From the NCBI GenBank assembly GCA_037443425.1, contig JBBIOI010000026.1, positions 1 through 32,692 on the forward strand: 32,692 nucleotides of DNA. The letters run 5' to 3'. Shown in pieces: positions 24,483 to 32,520 of this stretch; the first letter of the stretch is position 1; the number at the start of each line of letters is the position of its first letter. Source of the DNA: JBBIOI01 sp037443425. GTDB taxonomy: Bacteria; Desulfobacterota; BSN033; UBA1163. Made by a program: the position numbers and the translations under genes. The notes beneath the pieces were generated by a model. That model saw only the letters and a list, made by a program, of their open reading frames with translations, ran no database searches and was not told the DNA's origin.

Positions 24483-25796
24483 ATGGAACCCAAAAAAAGT
24501 GAAATCTTTGGATGGGCGATGTATGATTTTGCAAACTCAGCCTTTGCTACAACCATCCTCGCTGTAATCTTCAATCATTACTTCGCTACTGTTGTAGCTG
24601 GAGGAGAAAAAGGGGTTGAGGTCTTAGGATTTCACCTCCATGGGGCCTCGTTCTTCACCTTTACATTATCACTGAGTATGTTTATATTCGCTATTCTATC
24701 TCCTTTTTTAGGGGCTGTAGCAGATGCCTCGGCTTCAAAGAAATTGTTTCTCATAATCTTCTCCTATATTTCAATTCTTTTTACAGGTCTACTTTATTTT
24801 GTGCAAGAAGGGAATTACTTGCGAGGGGCAATCTTTTTTATCATTGCCAATATTGGATTTGCAGGAGGCAATGTCTATTACAATAGTTTCCTTACAGAGA
24901 TCTCAACAGATCAGAATATTGGAAAGATATCAGGCCTTGGCTGGGCACTCGGGTATATAGGTGGTGGAGCACTTTTGGCCATTAATCTAATAATGTTAAA
25001 GTATCCTGAGATGCTTGGGTTTCAAAAAGGGACTTTTACTGTTCAGGACTGTTTTCTTTCGGTTTCCATATGGTGGTTTATCTTTTCTATTCCAACATTT
25101 CTTTTTCTAAAAGAGAGGGGAGTAAAGGTTGCTATCTTCCCAGGCGAGAGTTATTTTAGAAAAGGTTATATTCGCCTCCGCCATACCTTTGGACGACTCC
25201 GGACATTCAAGGAACTGACAAAGTTTCTGATTGCTTATCTGATTTATAATGAAGGGATTGAGACCGTGATAGTAATGGCCTCGATCTTTGGTGCCCAAGT
25301 GCTCAAAATGGAGACTAGTGAGATTATCCTATTCTTTCTTATGGTTCAGGGAATTGCCTTTTTCGGTTCCCTCGTTTTTGGTTTCTTAGCCGATGCCATA
25401 GGTAATAAAAAGACAATCATGATATCTTTGTTCATATGGTCTCTCATAGTTGTTTGGGCATTTCGATTAGGGATCTTCTTGGATCCGAAGACAGAATACT
25501 GGATACTGGGTGTGCTTACAGGTATAGTCCTTGGTGGGAGTCAGGCTACCTCCCGCTCACTTCAGGGAATTTTTACTCCAGAAGCCAATAGTGCAGAGTT
25601 TTTTGCATTTTATGGTGTCTCTGGGAAATTTGCTTCGGTATTTGGCCCACTTATTTATGGGATCTTAATTGAACTAACAGGAAGTGTTCAATCTGGGATA
25701 CTCTCTGTACTTTTCTTCTTCCTTGTGGGAATGACTATTTTGTGGCGTGTTGATGAGAAAAAGGGTATCGAAGAAAAAGGGAATCCAATTATTTAA
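24483..25796 (+). CDS. UMF1/Atg22-like MFS transporter
   Basis: 437 residues with about 12 helices. The opening GWAMYDFANSAFATTI (10-25) is diagnostic of the UMF1 family (bacterial relatives of yeast vacuolar effluxer Atg22), as is GGSQATSRSL in the second half (about 352-361). The substrate is not known; amino-acid efflux is documented only for the fungal relative. There is no clear Shine-Dalgarno before the ATG, and it starts 32 bp after the ABC permease, so it may be read from that transcript. Its stop overlaps the convergent DUF362 gene by 4 bp. Confidence 0.9.
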   Translation: MEPKKSEIFGWAMYDFANSAFATTILAVIFNHYFATVVAGGEKGVEVLGFHLHGASFFTFTLSLSMFIFAILSPFLGAVADASASKKLFLIIFSYISILFTGLLYFVQEGNYLRGAIFFIIANIGFAGGNVYYNSFLTEISTDQNIGKISGLGWALGYIGGGALLAINLIMLKYPEMLGFQKGTFTVQDCFLSVSIWWFIFSIPTFLFLKERGVKVAIFPGESYFRKGYIRLRHTFGRLRTFKELTKFLIAYLIYNEGIETVIVMASIFGAQVLKMETSEIILFFLMVQGIAFFGSLVFGFLADAIGNKKTIMISLFIWSLIVVWAFRLGIFLDPKTEYWILGVLTGIVLGGSQATSRSLQGIFTPEANSAEFFAFYGVSGKFASVFGPLIYGILIELTGSVQSGILSVLFFFLVGMTILWRVDEKKGIEEKGNPII

Positions 25797-26680
25797 ATCA
25801 ACGAACCATCTGAAAAGCCAATTCTTACAATTTCGATTCTGCTTAAATCACTTATACCAAGCTTATACTTTTCATCTGCCACATATATATGTTTTGGTGT
25901 AGTATCCAATGGCCTATCTTCTCCAAAATAGGCAATACGTTGAAGTTGAAGCAGACGGGCCCCCAATGCATCGAGTGCTACAGGGTCATTGCCAATGAGA
26001 AGTCCTTTATAATCTGAGACGAATCTGCGGTCGAAATGGTGCGGGCCTTTATTATAAAATTGTGTCTGGATAAGACATAGTATATTTAAACGTGTTTTAC
26101 CTTTTATGATTGGTTTATTCCATATACTAGCTAAATTCGCACAAGAATCCGGATGATAAAGCCATGGATTTTTAACAAACATTATATAATTTTTAATACA
26201 ACCACCAATGCCAGACCAGTGATGTGTCCTTAAAGGTCTCACATTAATCAAAGCTGTTGATGATTTAAAAACAGGATTTTCAAGAACACCACGATCATCA
26301 ACCGATATATTCTTTTTAGACACACCTATATCCAGGAGCCTTTTTACTATGGCATTTTCAAGTTCAATGGGTGTGGGTAGATATGGCCATACATTACTCT
26401 TAATTCCTACAATATCAGAGGGTTTTATCAAGCACTTCCAGGCCTTTTTGGGGTCTTTTTCATCCAAAAGCTTACAAACACCTTCATCAAGCATCTGATG
26501 GATAATGTTTTCGTTGATTTGACCTTTTTTATCGATTACATTCTCATCCCGAACAAGGATAACTCGAGGCCTCTTCTCTTTTGCCTCTCCAATTAAGTTG
26601 GGAAAGATGGTCATTGTCAATGCGCCAAAGGCTGTTTTACGTAAGAGATCCCTTCTCGTTATGATTTTATTTTTAATCAT
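25793..26680 (-). CDS. Tat-exported DUF362 protein
   Basis: 295 residues with a twin-arginine signal TRRDLLRK (8-15) and hydrophobic stretch AFGALTMTIFPNLIG. The body has the DUF362 pattern: IKSNVWPYLP, VSVDDRG-type strands, RTHHWSGIGGCIKNYIMF, and IGNDPVALDALGARLL. No ferredoxin-type cysteine cluster is present, unlike many DUF362 proteins. Tat export suggests folding with a cofactor before translocation. Its ATG overlaps the DUF6599 stop by 4 bp (ATGA), so the two are coupled and probably act together. Function unknown. Confidence 0.88.
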   Translation of the reverse strand: MIKNKIITRRDLLRKTAFGALTMTIFPNLIGEAKEKRPRVILVRDENVIDKKGQINENIIHQMLDEGVCKLLDEKDPKKAWKCLIKPSDIVGIKSNVWPYLPTPIELENAIVKRLLDIGVSKKNISVDDRGVLENPVFKSSTALINVRPLRTHHWSGIGGCIKNYIMFVKNPWLYHPDSCANLASIWNKPIIKGKTRLNILCLIQTQFYNKGPHHFDRRFVSDYKGLLIGNDPVALDALGARLLQLQRIAYFGEDRPLDTTPKHIYVADEKYKLGISDLSRIEIVRIGFSDGSLI

Positions 26681-27651
26681 AATCTATTTGTTTGTTTCAC
26701 ACCTTGTGTCTTTAGTCTATTAACCACTATTTCTATTAAACCTTCTGCCTTCTCTTTGCCCGGAGAGTCAAATGAAATGATAATATAATTTTTGTAATTT
26801 TTTGCGGAAGTGAATTTTCCATTTTCTGTTTTTATTGTTTTATCGGGCGAGGAGACCTCTGGCATATATGCCTTTAAAAAACTGCTAAATGCCTTTTTTG
26901 CCTGCCTTTCATCAGGATACTGAATTAAAAGTAGATAGATTTTATCCTTAGAATCAGAAAATAGATAATCAGCAAGGATTGCGTTCGTTTTTGAGTTTAA
27001 ATTTAGGATATTTTCATGTGATATAAAGTAGTGATGATTAAGAATAGGATGGAGATGGAAATACCGGATCGATCTCCTCGAAAGTCCATCCTCTGGGATA
27101 AAATTTATCAGCACTGGTTTTTGTCCGCTTCTGTTAATCCTTTTCGATATAGTTTCACCAATGTTTAAAATATCTTTTTTAATTTCAGGGCTATCTTTTT
27201 CAGCATATACATTAATGAAATAATTTCCTTTCCAGAACCTCAATAATCCACCCCCATAATCTGATCCCTGACCAACATTAACCTCCTCGTCTTCGGTCTG
27301 ATATGAGAATATTCCAAATGCATCCTGAGAAAGGCCCATATCGAATAATTCAACTGTGATAGAAGGATGGTCTGGTTTGTTGTAACGCCGAACAAGTAGA
27401 TAACTGAATGCATAAGAGAGGTACAGTTCTGCAGCACCATCCATATATTGAAATGTTGTTTTACGGTTGTAAATCTCATCCTTTTCTTCTGCCCTATAAT
27501 CACCCACTTTTTTTGGCAATATATTTTCAATCTCAATTATCTTTTTTGGCTTTGATTGGGAATAAACCTTTTCTTGAGATGCTATACCCATAAAAATAAC
27601 TATTATTATGAGAATGAAAAGTCTTTTTCTTAATTTGAATTCTTTTTTCAT
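26677..27651 (-). CDS. DUF6599 exported protein
   Basis: 324 residues with a signal peptide (about 1-31; hydrophobic core 11-24). The mature protein has LPKKVGDYRAEEKDEIYNRK, FQYMDGAAELYLSYAF (about 69-84), ELFDMGLSQDAFGIFSYQ and GGGLLRFWKGNYFINVYAE, which I recognise as DUF6599. AAAGGAG precedes the start by about 11 bp. It is coupled to the Tat-exported DUF362 gene and follows the cytochrome gene after a 238-bp gap, all on the same strand. No activity is known. Confidence 0.82.
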   Translation of the reverse strand: MKKEFKLRKRLFILIIIVIFMGIASQEKVYSQSKPKKIIEIENILPKKVGDYRAEEKDEIYNRKTTFQYMDGAAELYLSYAFSYLLVRRYNKPDHPSITVELFDMGLSQDAFGIFSYQTEDEEVNVGQGSDYGGGLLRFWKGNYFINVYAEKDSPEIKKDILNIGETISKRINRSGQKPVLINFIPEDGLSRRSIRYFHLHPILNHHYFISHENILNLNSKTNAILADYLFSDSKDKIYLLLIQYPDERQAKKAFSSFLKAYMPEVSSPDKTIKTENGKFTSAKNYKNYIIISFDSPGKEKAEGLIEIVVNRLKTQGVKQTNRL

Positions 27652-27889
27652 ATTTTATTTTACTCCTTTTTCACTTAAAGTTAAACTGAGCTTTTTATAT
27701 AGAGCCTTTAACTATTTATTATTTCAAACACCTAAATGTTACAAGGCATTCCACTAAAGTTTTTTTGTGAAACAAACCAAAGGGCGATCTCAATTTATTT
27801 TATAGAATTATAAAAGAGATAAGGCTAATTATCAAAAACAAGAGATTTTAAATAAAATCTAAATTGAATGATTCAATGAGTAAAATTTT
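27652..27889 (-). other. Gene-free AT-rich spacer between cytochrome and DUF6599 genes
   Basis: No open frame is supported. There are short palindromes near the cytochrome stop, such as ATTGAATGATTCAAT (27863-27877) and AGTAAAATTTTTTACT (27879-27894), without a clear T-run terminator. A TATATAAAA stretch (27697-27704 region, minus strand) could be part of a promoter for DUF6599, but no convincing -35 pairs with it. Confidence 0.4.
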
Positions 27890-29719
27890 TTACTGCTCTA
27901 AAAGGAGCCTTCCCAATTTTTCTTTACTTATACCAAGTCGCTCCCAGGCTTCTATATAAACAGGCCTCCCTTTTTCATCATATGGGTCAATAAGGATCTT
28001 TCTTAGAAAGAAGGTTGAATTTTTTGAGTGACAATCCTTACAACCGCGTGACCCGATAACATTTTTGCCTGAGACAACATTGTGGCTTATTGATAATTCA
28101 ATAAGTCTTGCCTGTTCATGTTTGATCCTTTCTAACTCTCCTTTCTTGCCTAAACGATAAAGATATTCTCCTTTTACTAAAACAGGCTGGATAGCTACAG
28201 GATTTCCAAAAATATCTTTACTCTTTTTTAAAACCTTAAGAAATGATTTAATCTCTTCAGTCGTGTTTATCTCCGGAATACCATCTTCATTTTCATCTTT
28301 GATCAAGGGTTTTTTTAAATTTCGAATCTTCCAGAGAGGTATCGGCCTTATAACATTTGTATTTTCATCAAGATCCCCCCAGAATATCGAAATAATAGAA
28401 TTTACAGGGATAATCTTTCCTTTATAAATTTTAAGGGATGGATACCAGATATTTGGATTTATCTCGGAAAGGGATTTTTTAGGATCAAGGGGATCATTTG
28501 AGAGGAATCTTATGGTCTCGTAAATGGATGTTTCTCCAGAAGAGTGGTCATATACCAACTCGGCCTGTTCCCATAGGTAGGGGATATGGCAGGTTTGACA
28601 GGCAATTATCTTCATATGCCTTGGCGAGAAAGGATGTCTATAGCGAGGTGCCTTCCTATCCTTTTTTCTAAGATGGCAGTCTTCACAGCTATTCATGGTA
28701 TTATCGAGATCATCTCTAACTGTCTGATTTAGACTATCTCCTTTTGCAAAATTATGTTCCTTATCACTTCTGTGACAGTATATACATTCGAGGCCCTTGG
28801 ATTTATGGACATCTGTTTCATGGTCCCATCTAAAACCCCTTTTTTTCCTGCCAGAGATTCCGTGACAGAATAGACAATTATCGTCAGGAGGATTTCTAAT
28901 GATATTGAGATGAAGATCTTCAAAACTCGAAGTATCTTTCTTTATGTAGTCTATATCAATCTCTTGTGCCCTTTGATTTCCAGATGCGTCTTGAGAGAAT
29001 TTTATATTGGCCCACCCAGCCCCGATTGTTGGGCCATATTTAAATAATCTACTCTTCATAGCAGTTGACCTATCAATCCATTTATATCCCTTCAGATGAC
29101 AGATCAGACAGTCTGCCTCACTTACTCCACTTTGATTCCAAGGGGCTCCGTAATTTGGATCCCCCATACTAAATGAACTATAATCTCCATCGAGTTCTGG
29201 AGAGTCGCCAGATATTTCATATCCAAATCGTCCACTTTCTTCATCATAATAGAGATTTCCTTTTCGGTCATATTCTCCCCATCCTCCTCCAGGGTGACAG
29301 GAGCCACAGTTTTCTACATAAAAAAAGGATGATTTATCTATTTCAGAAAGGCTCTTATTACCCTTTTTTGCTAACTGGCTCAAATCAAAGTATATAGGCA
29401 TATGTTTTCCATACATTCCTGAGGAGAGATTCCATGGATATTTGGAATCAAATGTATCACTTATAGAAATCTTTCCTGTTTCGTCTGTCCTACCTTGCTG
29501 GAAATGATATCCCTTTGTGATTTGATCATAATTGTGACAGCCTCCGCATGTCTTTTTAGGGCTGTAGGGTATTTTGCTATCAATGGATAAGGGGTTTCCA
29601 TCAAATCCCTTAATAGTGATCCTTTCGTGTTTTATATTCTGGGATGGTATTATAAAAGGGAGAAAAACGATAAATAATATAATTGGAGTTAAAAGGATAA
29701 ATTTTTTAGGACTCTTCAT
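27890..29719 (-). CDS. Octahaem cytochrome c, exported
   Basis: 609 residues with a Sec signal peptide (core 7-24). Eight CxxCH haem sites are seen at 58-62, 138-142, 204-208, 282-286, 312-316, 345-349, 374-378 and 560-564. Seven fall in the first 380 residues; the eighth is isolated by about 180 haem-free residues. YHFQQGRTDE (71-80) follows the first haem. No additional CxxxxCH or CxxCK site was found, so it is not a typical nitrite reductase. It should be a periplasmic electron carrier or reductase; the partner is unknown. It starts 3 bp after the aldo/keto reductase stop and so shares its transcript. Confidence 0.92.
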   Translation of the reverse strand: MKSPKKFILLTPIILFIVFLPFIIPSQNIKHERITIKGFDGNPLSIDSKIPYSPKKTCGGCHNYDQITKGYHFQQGRTDETGKISISDTFDSKYPWNLSSGMYGKHMPIYFDLSQLAKKGNKSLSEIDKSSFFYVENCGSCHPGGGWGEYDRKGNLYYDEESGRFGYEISGDSPELDGDYSSFSMGDPNYGAPWNQSGVSEADCLICHLKGYKWIDRSTAMKSRLFKYGPTIGAGWANIKFSQDASGNQRAQEIDIDYIKKDTSSFEDLHLNIIRNPPDDNCLFCHGISGRKKRGFRWDHETDVHKSKGLECIYCHRSDKEHNFAKGDSLNQTVRDDLDNTMNSCEDCHLRKKDRKAPRYRHPFSPRHMKIIACQTCHIPYLWEQAELVYDHSSGETSIYETIRFLSNDPLDPKKSLSEINPNIWYPSLKIYKGKIIPVNSIISIFWGDLDENTNVIRPIPLWKIRNLKKPLIKDENEDGIPEINTTEEIKSFLKVLKKSKDIFGNPVAIQPVLVKGEYLYRLGKKGELERIKHEQARLIELSISHNVVSGKNVIGSRGCKDCHSKNSTFFLRKILIDPYDEKGRPVYIEAWERLGISKEKLGRLLLEQ

Positions 29720-29722
29720 TTT

Positions 29723-30664
29723 TTAGATCTGTTCAATTTGAGTTATCTCTTCTTTTGTTAGCCTCCAGTTTGTTGCCTTGATATTTTCATCTATCTGACT
29801 TGCAGATGTCGCTCCAGCGATTACCGAACTTATCCAGGGATGAGAGAGAAGCCAGGCTATGGCAAGTTCTGAAAGCCTGTGTCCTCTTGCTTTACAGAAT
29901 GATTCAAATTGGCTAAGTCTTTCCCAGTTCCTTTCAGAGATATTATTCCTGTATAAATGTAGAAAGGCCTTTGGAGGCATCTTACTTTGAGATGTTTTTT
30001 GGGGTTCTTCACTGGGTCTATATTTGCCTGTTAAGAAACCTCCTGCAAGAGGCCCCCACGGGATGATACCGATTCCATGAGCTTTACAACACGGGACGAG
30101 TTCTTGCTCGATCTGTCTTTCTAAGAGATTATATTTGGTCTGGATAGTGATAAAAGAATTCAGATTATTAATCCGAGATGTCCAGAGGGCATCTGATAGC
30201 TGCCATGCAGAAAAATTTGAGCATCCAATATAACGAACCTTCCCAGTCTTGATTAAATCGTCCAAGGCACGTAATGTCTCTTCAATAGGTGTTTCAGGAT
30301 CTGGATTATGCATCTGATATAGATCAATATAGTCGGTTTGAAGACGCCTCAGGCTTGCCTCAACAGCCTTCATGATGTAGTATCTTGAACCACCCTGATC
30401 ATTTGGCCCATCGCCCATCCTTGAAGAGAACTTTGTTGCAATTATTATATTGTGCCTTTTACCCTTTAAGGCTTTACCAATGATTTCTTCGGAGGTCCCT
30501 CTGTCGTACATATCTGCTGTGTCAATAAAATTTATACCCTTATCAATAGCATGATAAATCACTTCAAAGGATCTCTTTTCATCTATCCACCAGCCAAAAT
30601 TATTTGCACCAAGACCCAACTCTGAAACTTTTAATCCTGAATTTCCAAGCTTACGATATTCCAT
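29723..30664 (-). CDS. Aldo/keto reductase
   Basis: 313 residues, a TIM-barrel NAD(P)H oxidoreductase. The catalytic tetrad Asp48 (FIDTAD), Tyr53, Lys78 (ATKF) and His119 (YQMHN) is complete, and the cofactor region GCSNFSAWQ, IPWGPLAGGFLTGKY and VIAGATSASQI is intact. It belongs to the voltage-channel-beta/YajO-like branch. GGAGAA precedes the ATG by 6 bp. It is cytoplasmic, which makes its tight linkage (3 bp) to an exported octahaem cytochrome unusual. The substrate is not predictable. Confidence 0.93.
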   Translation of the reverse strand: MEYRKLGNSGLKVSELGLGANNFGWWIDEKRSFEVIYHAIDKGINFIDTADMYDRGTSEEIIGKALKGKRHNIIIATKFSSRMGDGPNDQGGSRYYIMKAVEASLRRLQTDYIDLYQMHNPDPETPIEETLRALDDLIKTGKVRYIGCSNFSAWQLSDALWTSRINNLNSFITIQTKYNLLERQIEQELVPCCKAHGIGIIPWGPLAGGFLTGKYRPSEEPQKTSQSKMPPKAFLHLYRNNISERNWERLSQFESFCKARGHRLSELAIAWLLSHPWISSVIAGATSASQIDENIKATNWRLTKEEITQIEQI

Positions 30665-30697
30665 ATCAATTTCTCCTGTGTTATTATTTTAATGCTC

Positions 30698-30726
30698 ATT
30701 ATAAGAAGTTTCTTTAAAATTGTAAA
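30698..30726 (-). promoter_or_regulatory. Sigma-70 promoter for the reductase-cytochrome operon
   Basis: On the minus strand TTTACA (30726-30721), a 17-bp spacer and a perfect TATAAT (30703-30698) lie 33 bp before the ATG at 30664. Confidence 0.7.
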
Positions 30727-30796
30727 CTCCCTTCTCTCAATGAGAAAGAGATTCATGAATAAAAATATATCATGAGGGGTTATAAAATCTTTCATA

Positions 30797-31366
30797 ATGA
30801 AAAGGATATACATTGATAAAAGGGTATGGAGAGACTCTCGGGAGAATTGGGTTAGTTTTGAAAGTGACCCAAGGCTAAGGGTAACGAAAAGAAATATATA
30901 TGGAAGATGCCTTCCATGTTTAACTAATCTTTATAGACAATTACAGGAAGAAAAAGAATATATCGAGCTTAAAGAGGCATATAACTGCTGGAAGGTTATA
31001 GCTGTATTGAATAGCAAAGAAGAGTGCCTTGAAGTTTTAAAATTATATGAAGAAAATTTTTTAAAGGACCATTTTGTAAAAGGTAAATTTGGTTCAAGCC
31101 AGCCTTCAAGATCATCCAAAGTCCTTATGTTTCATACCGAAGATGAGGAAGATAGGGATAGACTTTTAGGGGAACTCAAAATATGTGCTCAATCTGTCAA
31201 TCCCTCTTCAAAGGTTTTTTACCAGAGGGCATGTGCAAATCTTTTCCACGAACTTTTAGGAGATTGGAGAGATTGGAGTGAAGTTACCCAAATTAAAAGG
31301 CCTGAGTTACGGCCAGTCCTATTAGAGAGAATAAGAAGATTACTTTATTGGGGAAAAGAAACCTAA
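30797..31366 (+). CDS. Protein of unknown function, 189 aa
   Basis: A basic, soluble protein with no signal peptide. It has a CLPC pair (38-41), an alpha-helical middle (about 45-90) and an acidic HTEDEEDRDRLLGEL helix (about 114-128), then RPELRPVLLERIRRLLYWGK at the end. The ATG has no good Shine-Dalgarno; GAGGGG lies 20 bp upstream. It is divergent from the reductase operon and its stop overlaps the riboflavin kinase stop by 4 bp. I do not recognise it. Nucleic-acid or small-ligand binding is only a guess from charge. Confidence 0.72.
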   Translation: MKRIYIDKRVWRDSRENWVSFESDPRLRVTKRNIYGRCLPCLTNLYRQLQEEKEYIELKEAYNCWKVIAVLNSKEECLEVLKLYEENFLKDHFVKGKFGSSQPSRSSKVLMFHTEDEEDRDRLLGELKICAQSVNPSSKVFYQRACANLFHELLGDWRDWSEVTQIKRPELRPVLLERIRRLLYWGKET

Positions 31367-31773
31367 ATTACCTCTATCTCGAGAAAATCCCCTTCTTTTA
31401 GATGAAATGTCTCTCGAAGGTTAACTTGAGCAATTATTTCCATCTTATTTTCAGGATAACCTTCTACTGACGGGATGACTATCGCTCCTTTTATAAGATT
31501 ATTGATTAAGACCGGATAACATCTGCCACGACAGAATGAAGGATCTTCTGGTATTATTTCTATAGGTTCAGTAGTTTTTAAAATTTTATAATTTTCGATA
31601 TCTTTTTCATCTGAGATCTCAAGATTTAATGTGCCTGGATATGGATCTATGCCAAGTTTATTAATAAACTGGGATCTTACCAAGGGAATTTGAGTGAAAT
31701 TTTTCCCTTCATTTAATCCAGAGCAAAGTTTACCGCGAATCTTAAACCTTAACCCCTTTTGTCCTGATCTCAT
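31363..31773 (-). CDS. CTP-dependent riboflavin kinase (archaeal RibK, DUF120 family)
   Basis: 136 residues matching the archaeal CTP-dependent riboflavin kinase family: glycine-rich GKLCSGLNEGKNF (14-26), DPYPGTLNLEIS (43-54), whose Thr/Asn bind magnesium in this family, CRGRCYPVLI (81-90) and the C-terminal IIAQVNLRETFHLKEGD (113-129). It would make FMN from riboflavin and CTP. The ATG at 31773 lies 32 bp inside the UbiX gene and has no strong Shine-Dalgarno, so translation is probably coupled. Its neighbour UbiX consumes FMN, which supports the assignment. Bacteria normally use the unrelated FAD synthetase/riboflavin kinase; the extra copy would be unusual. Confidence 0.82.
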   Translation of the reverse strand: MRSGQKGLRFKIRGKLCSGLNEGKNFTQIPLVRSQFINKLGIDPYPGTLNLEISDEKDIENYKILKTTEPIEIIPEDPSFCRGRCYPVLINNLIKGAIVIPSVEGYPENKMEIIAQVNLRETFHLKEGDFLEIEVI

Positions 31774-32341
31774 CGTTCAGTTTCAAGCTTCCCCAGCGTT
31801 TGAAAAGGCTGTGGTCTATTTCAAGAAGGTCAAGGACCTTACCAACTGTCTGATTAATCAAATCATCTATGGTTTTTGGTAGATGATAGAATGCAGGCAC
31901 TGGTGGCATAATAATCCCTCCCATCTGAGTCACTTTAACCATAAGTTCAAGGTGGCCTGCATGGAGAGGTGTTTCCCTTACAAGCAGAATAAGTCTTCGT
32001 CTTTCTTTTAAAATGACATCTGCTGCCCGCACAAGAAGATTTTCGCTATAAGAATTTGCAATTGCAGATAGTGTTTTAATCGAGCATGGGGCAATTACCA
32101 TTCCATCAATCTTGAATGAGCCGCTGGCAATTGGTGCACCAATGTCTTCGATATCATATACATGGGATGCCTTTGATTCTATTTCCTTCTTTGTAAAATC
32201 TGTTTCAATCTTTAGATTTTTTAAAGCAGCCTTGGTCATTATAAGATGTGTTTCAATCCCAAGTTTTGAGAGGGTTTCAAGCAACCTGATTCCATAAATT
32301 ACACCTGATGCACCAGAGACACCAACAATTATCTTTTTCAT
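31742..32341 (-). CDS. ubiX: Flavin prenyltransferase UbiX
   Basis: 199 residues with the complete family signature: GVSGASGVIYG (7-17), MVIAPCSIKTLSAIA (81-95), LVRETPLHAGHLELM (120-134) and PPVPAFYHLPKT (146-157). UbiX joins dimethylallyl phosphate to FMN and gives prenylated FMN, the cofactor of UbiD-type decarboxylases. No ubiD is in the window. The gene overlaps the riboflavin kinase by 32 bp, so the pair may supply and then modify FMN. A TTGACA lies at 32400-32395 on the minus strand as a possible -35. Confidence 0.95.
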   Translation of the reverse strand: MKKIIVGVSGASGVIYGIRLLETLSKLGIETHLIMTKAALKNLKIETDFTKKEIESKASHVYDIEDIGAPIASGSFKIDGMVIAPCSIKTLSAIANSYSENLLVRAADVILKERRRLILLVRETPLHAGHLELMVKVTQMGGIIMPPVPAFYHLPKTIDDLINQTVGKVLDLLEIDHSLFKRWGSLKLNDEIRTKGVKV

Positions 32342-32371
32342 ATTAGCCCCTTTTACTGAAATGTTTATAAA

Positions 32372-32400
32372 TAATTACCTTTTTAAGATTAAGTTGTCAA
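32372..32400 (-). promoter_or_regulatory. Possible sigma-70-type promoter for ubiX-ribK
   Basis: On the minus strand TTGACA (32400-32395) is perfect; with a 17-bp spacer the -10 is TAATTA (32377-32372), a poor match. It is 30 bp before the ATG and adjoins the repeat copy at 32415-32520. Confidence 0.35.
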
Positions 32401-32414
32401 TTTATTTTCCTCGT

Positions 32415-32520
32415 GAAATCTCTGAAACTATTTAAAGATCTTCCCAGATTATGGAGGTAGGGTGAAAAAGCCTTTGAGTGGATACTTTTTATAGATTAGT
32501 AGTATTGATTAATCCCTTAA
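32415..32520 (-). repeat. Partial terminal-repeat element E
   Basis: Read on the minus strand this is a copy of the right half of element D (21305-21413): TTAAGG, AATCAATA, TAATCTATAAAA, GTATCC, GGCTTTTTCACC and AAATAGTTTCAGAG align in order. The left half of the element is missing. It overlaps the 3' end of the Ppx/GppA gene and supplies its stop codon. The TTGACA of the ubiX promoter begins 14 bp beyond the repeat end. Confidence 0.75.
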
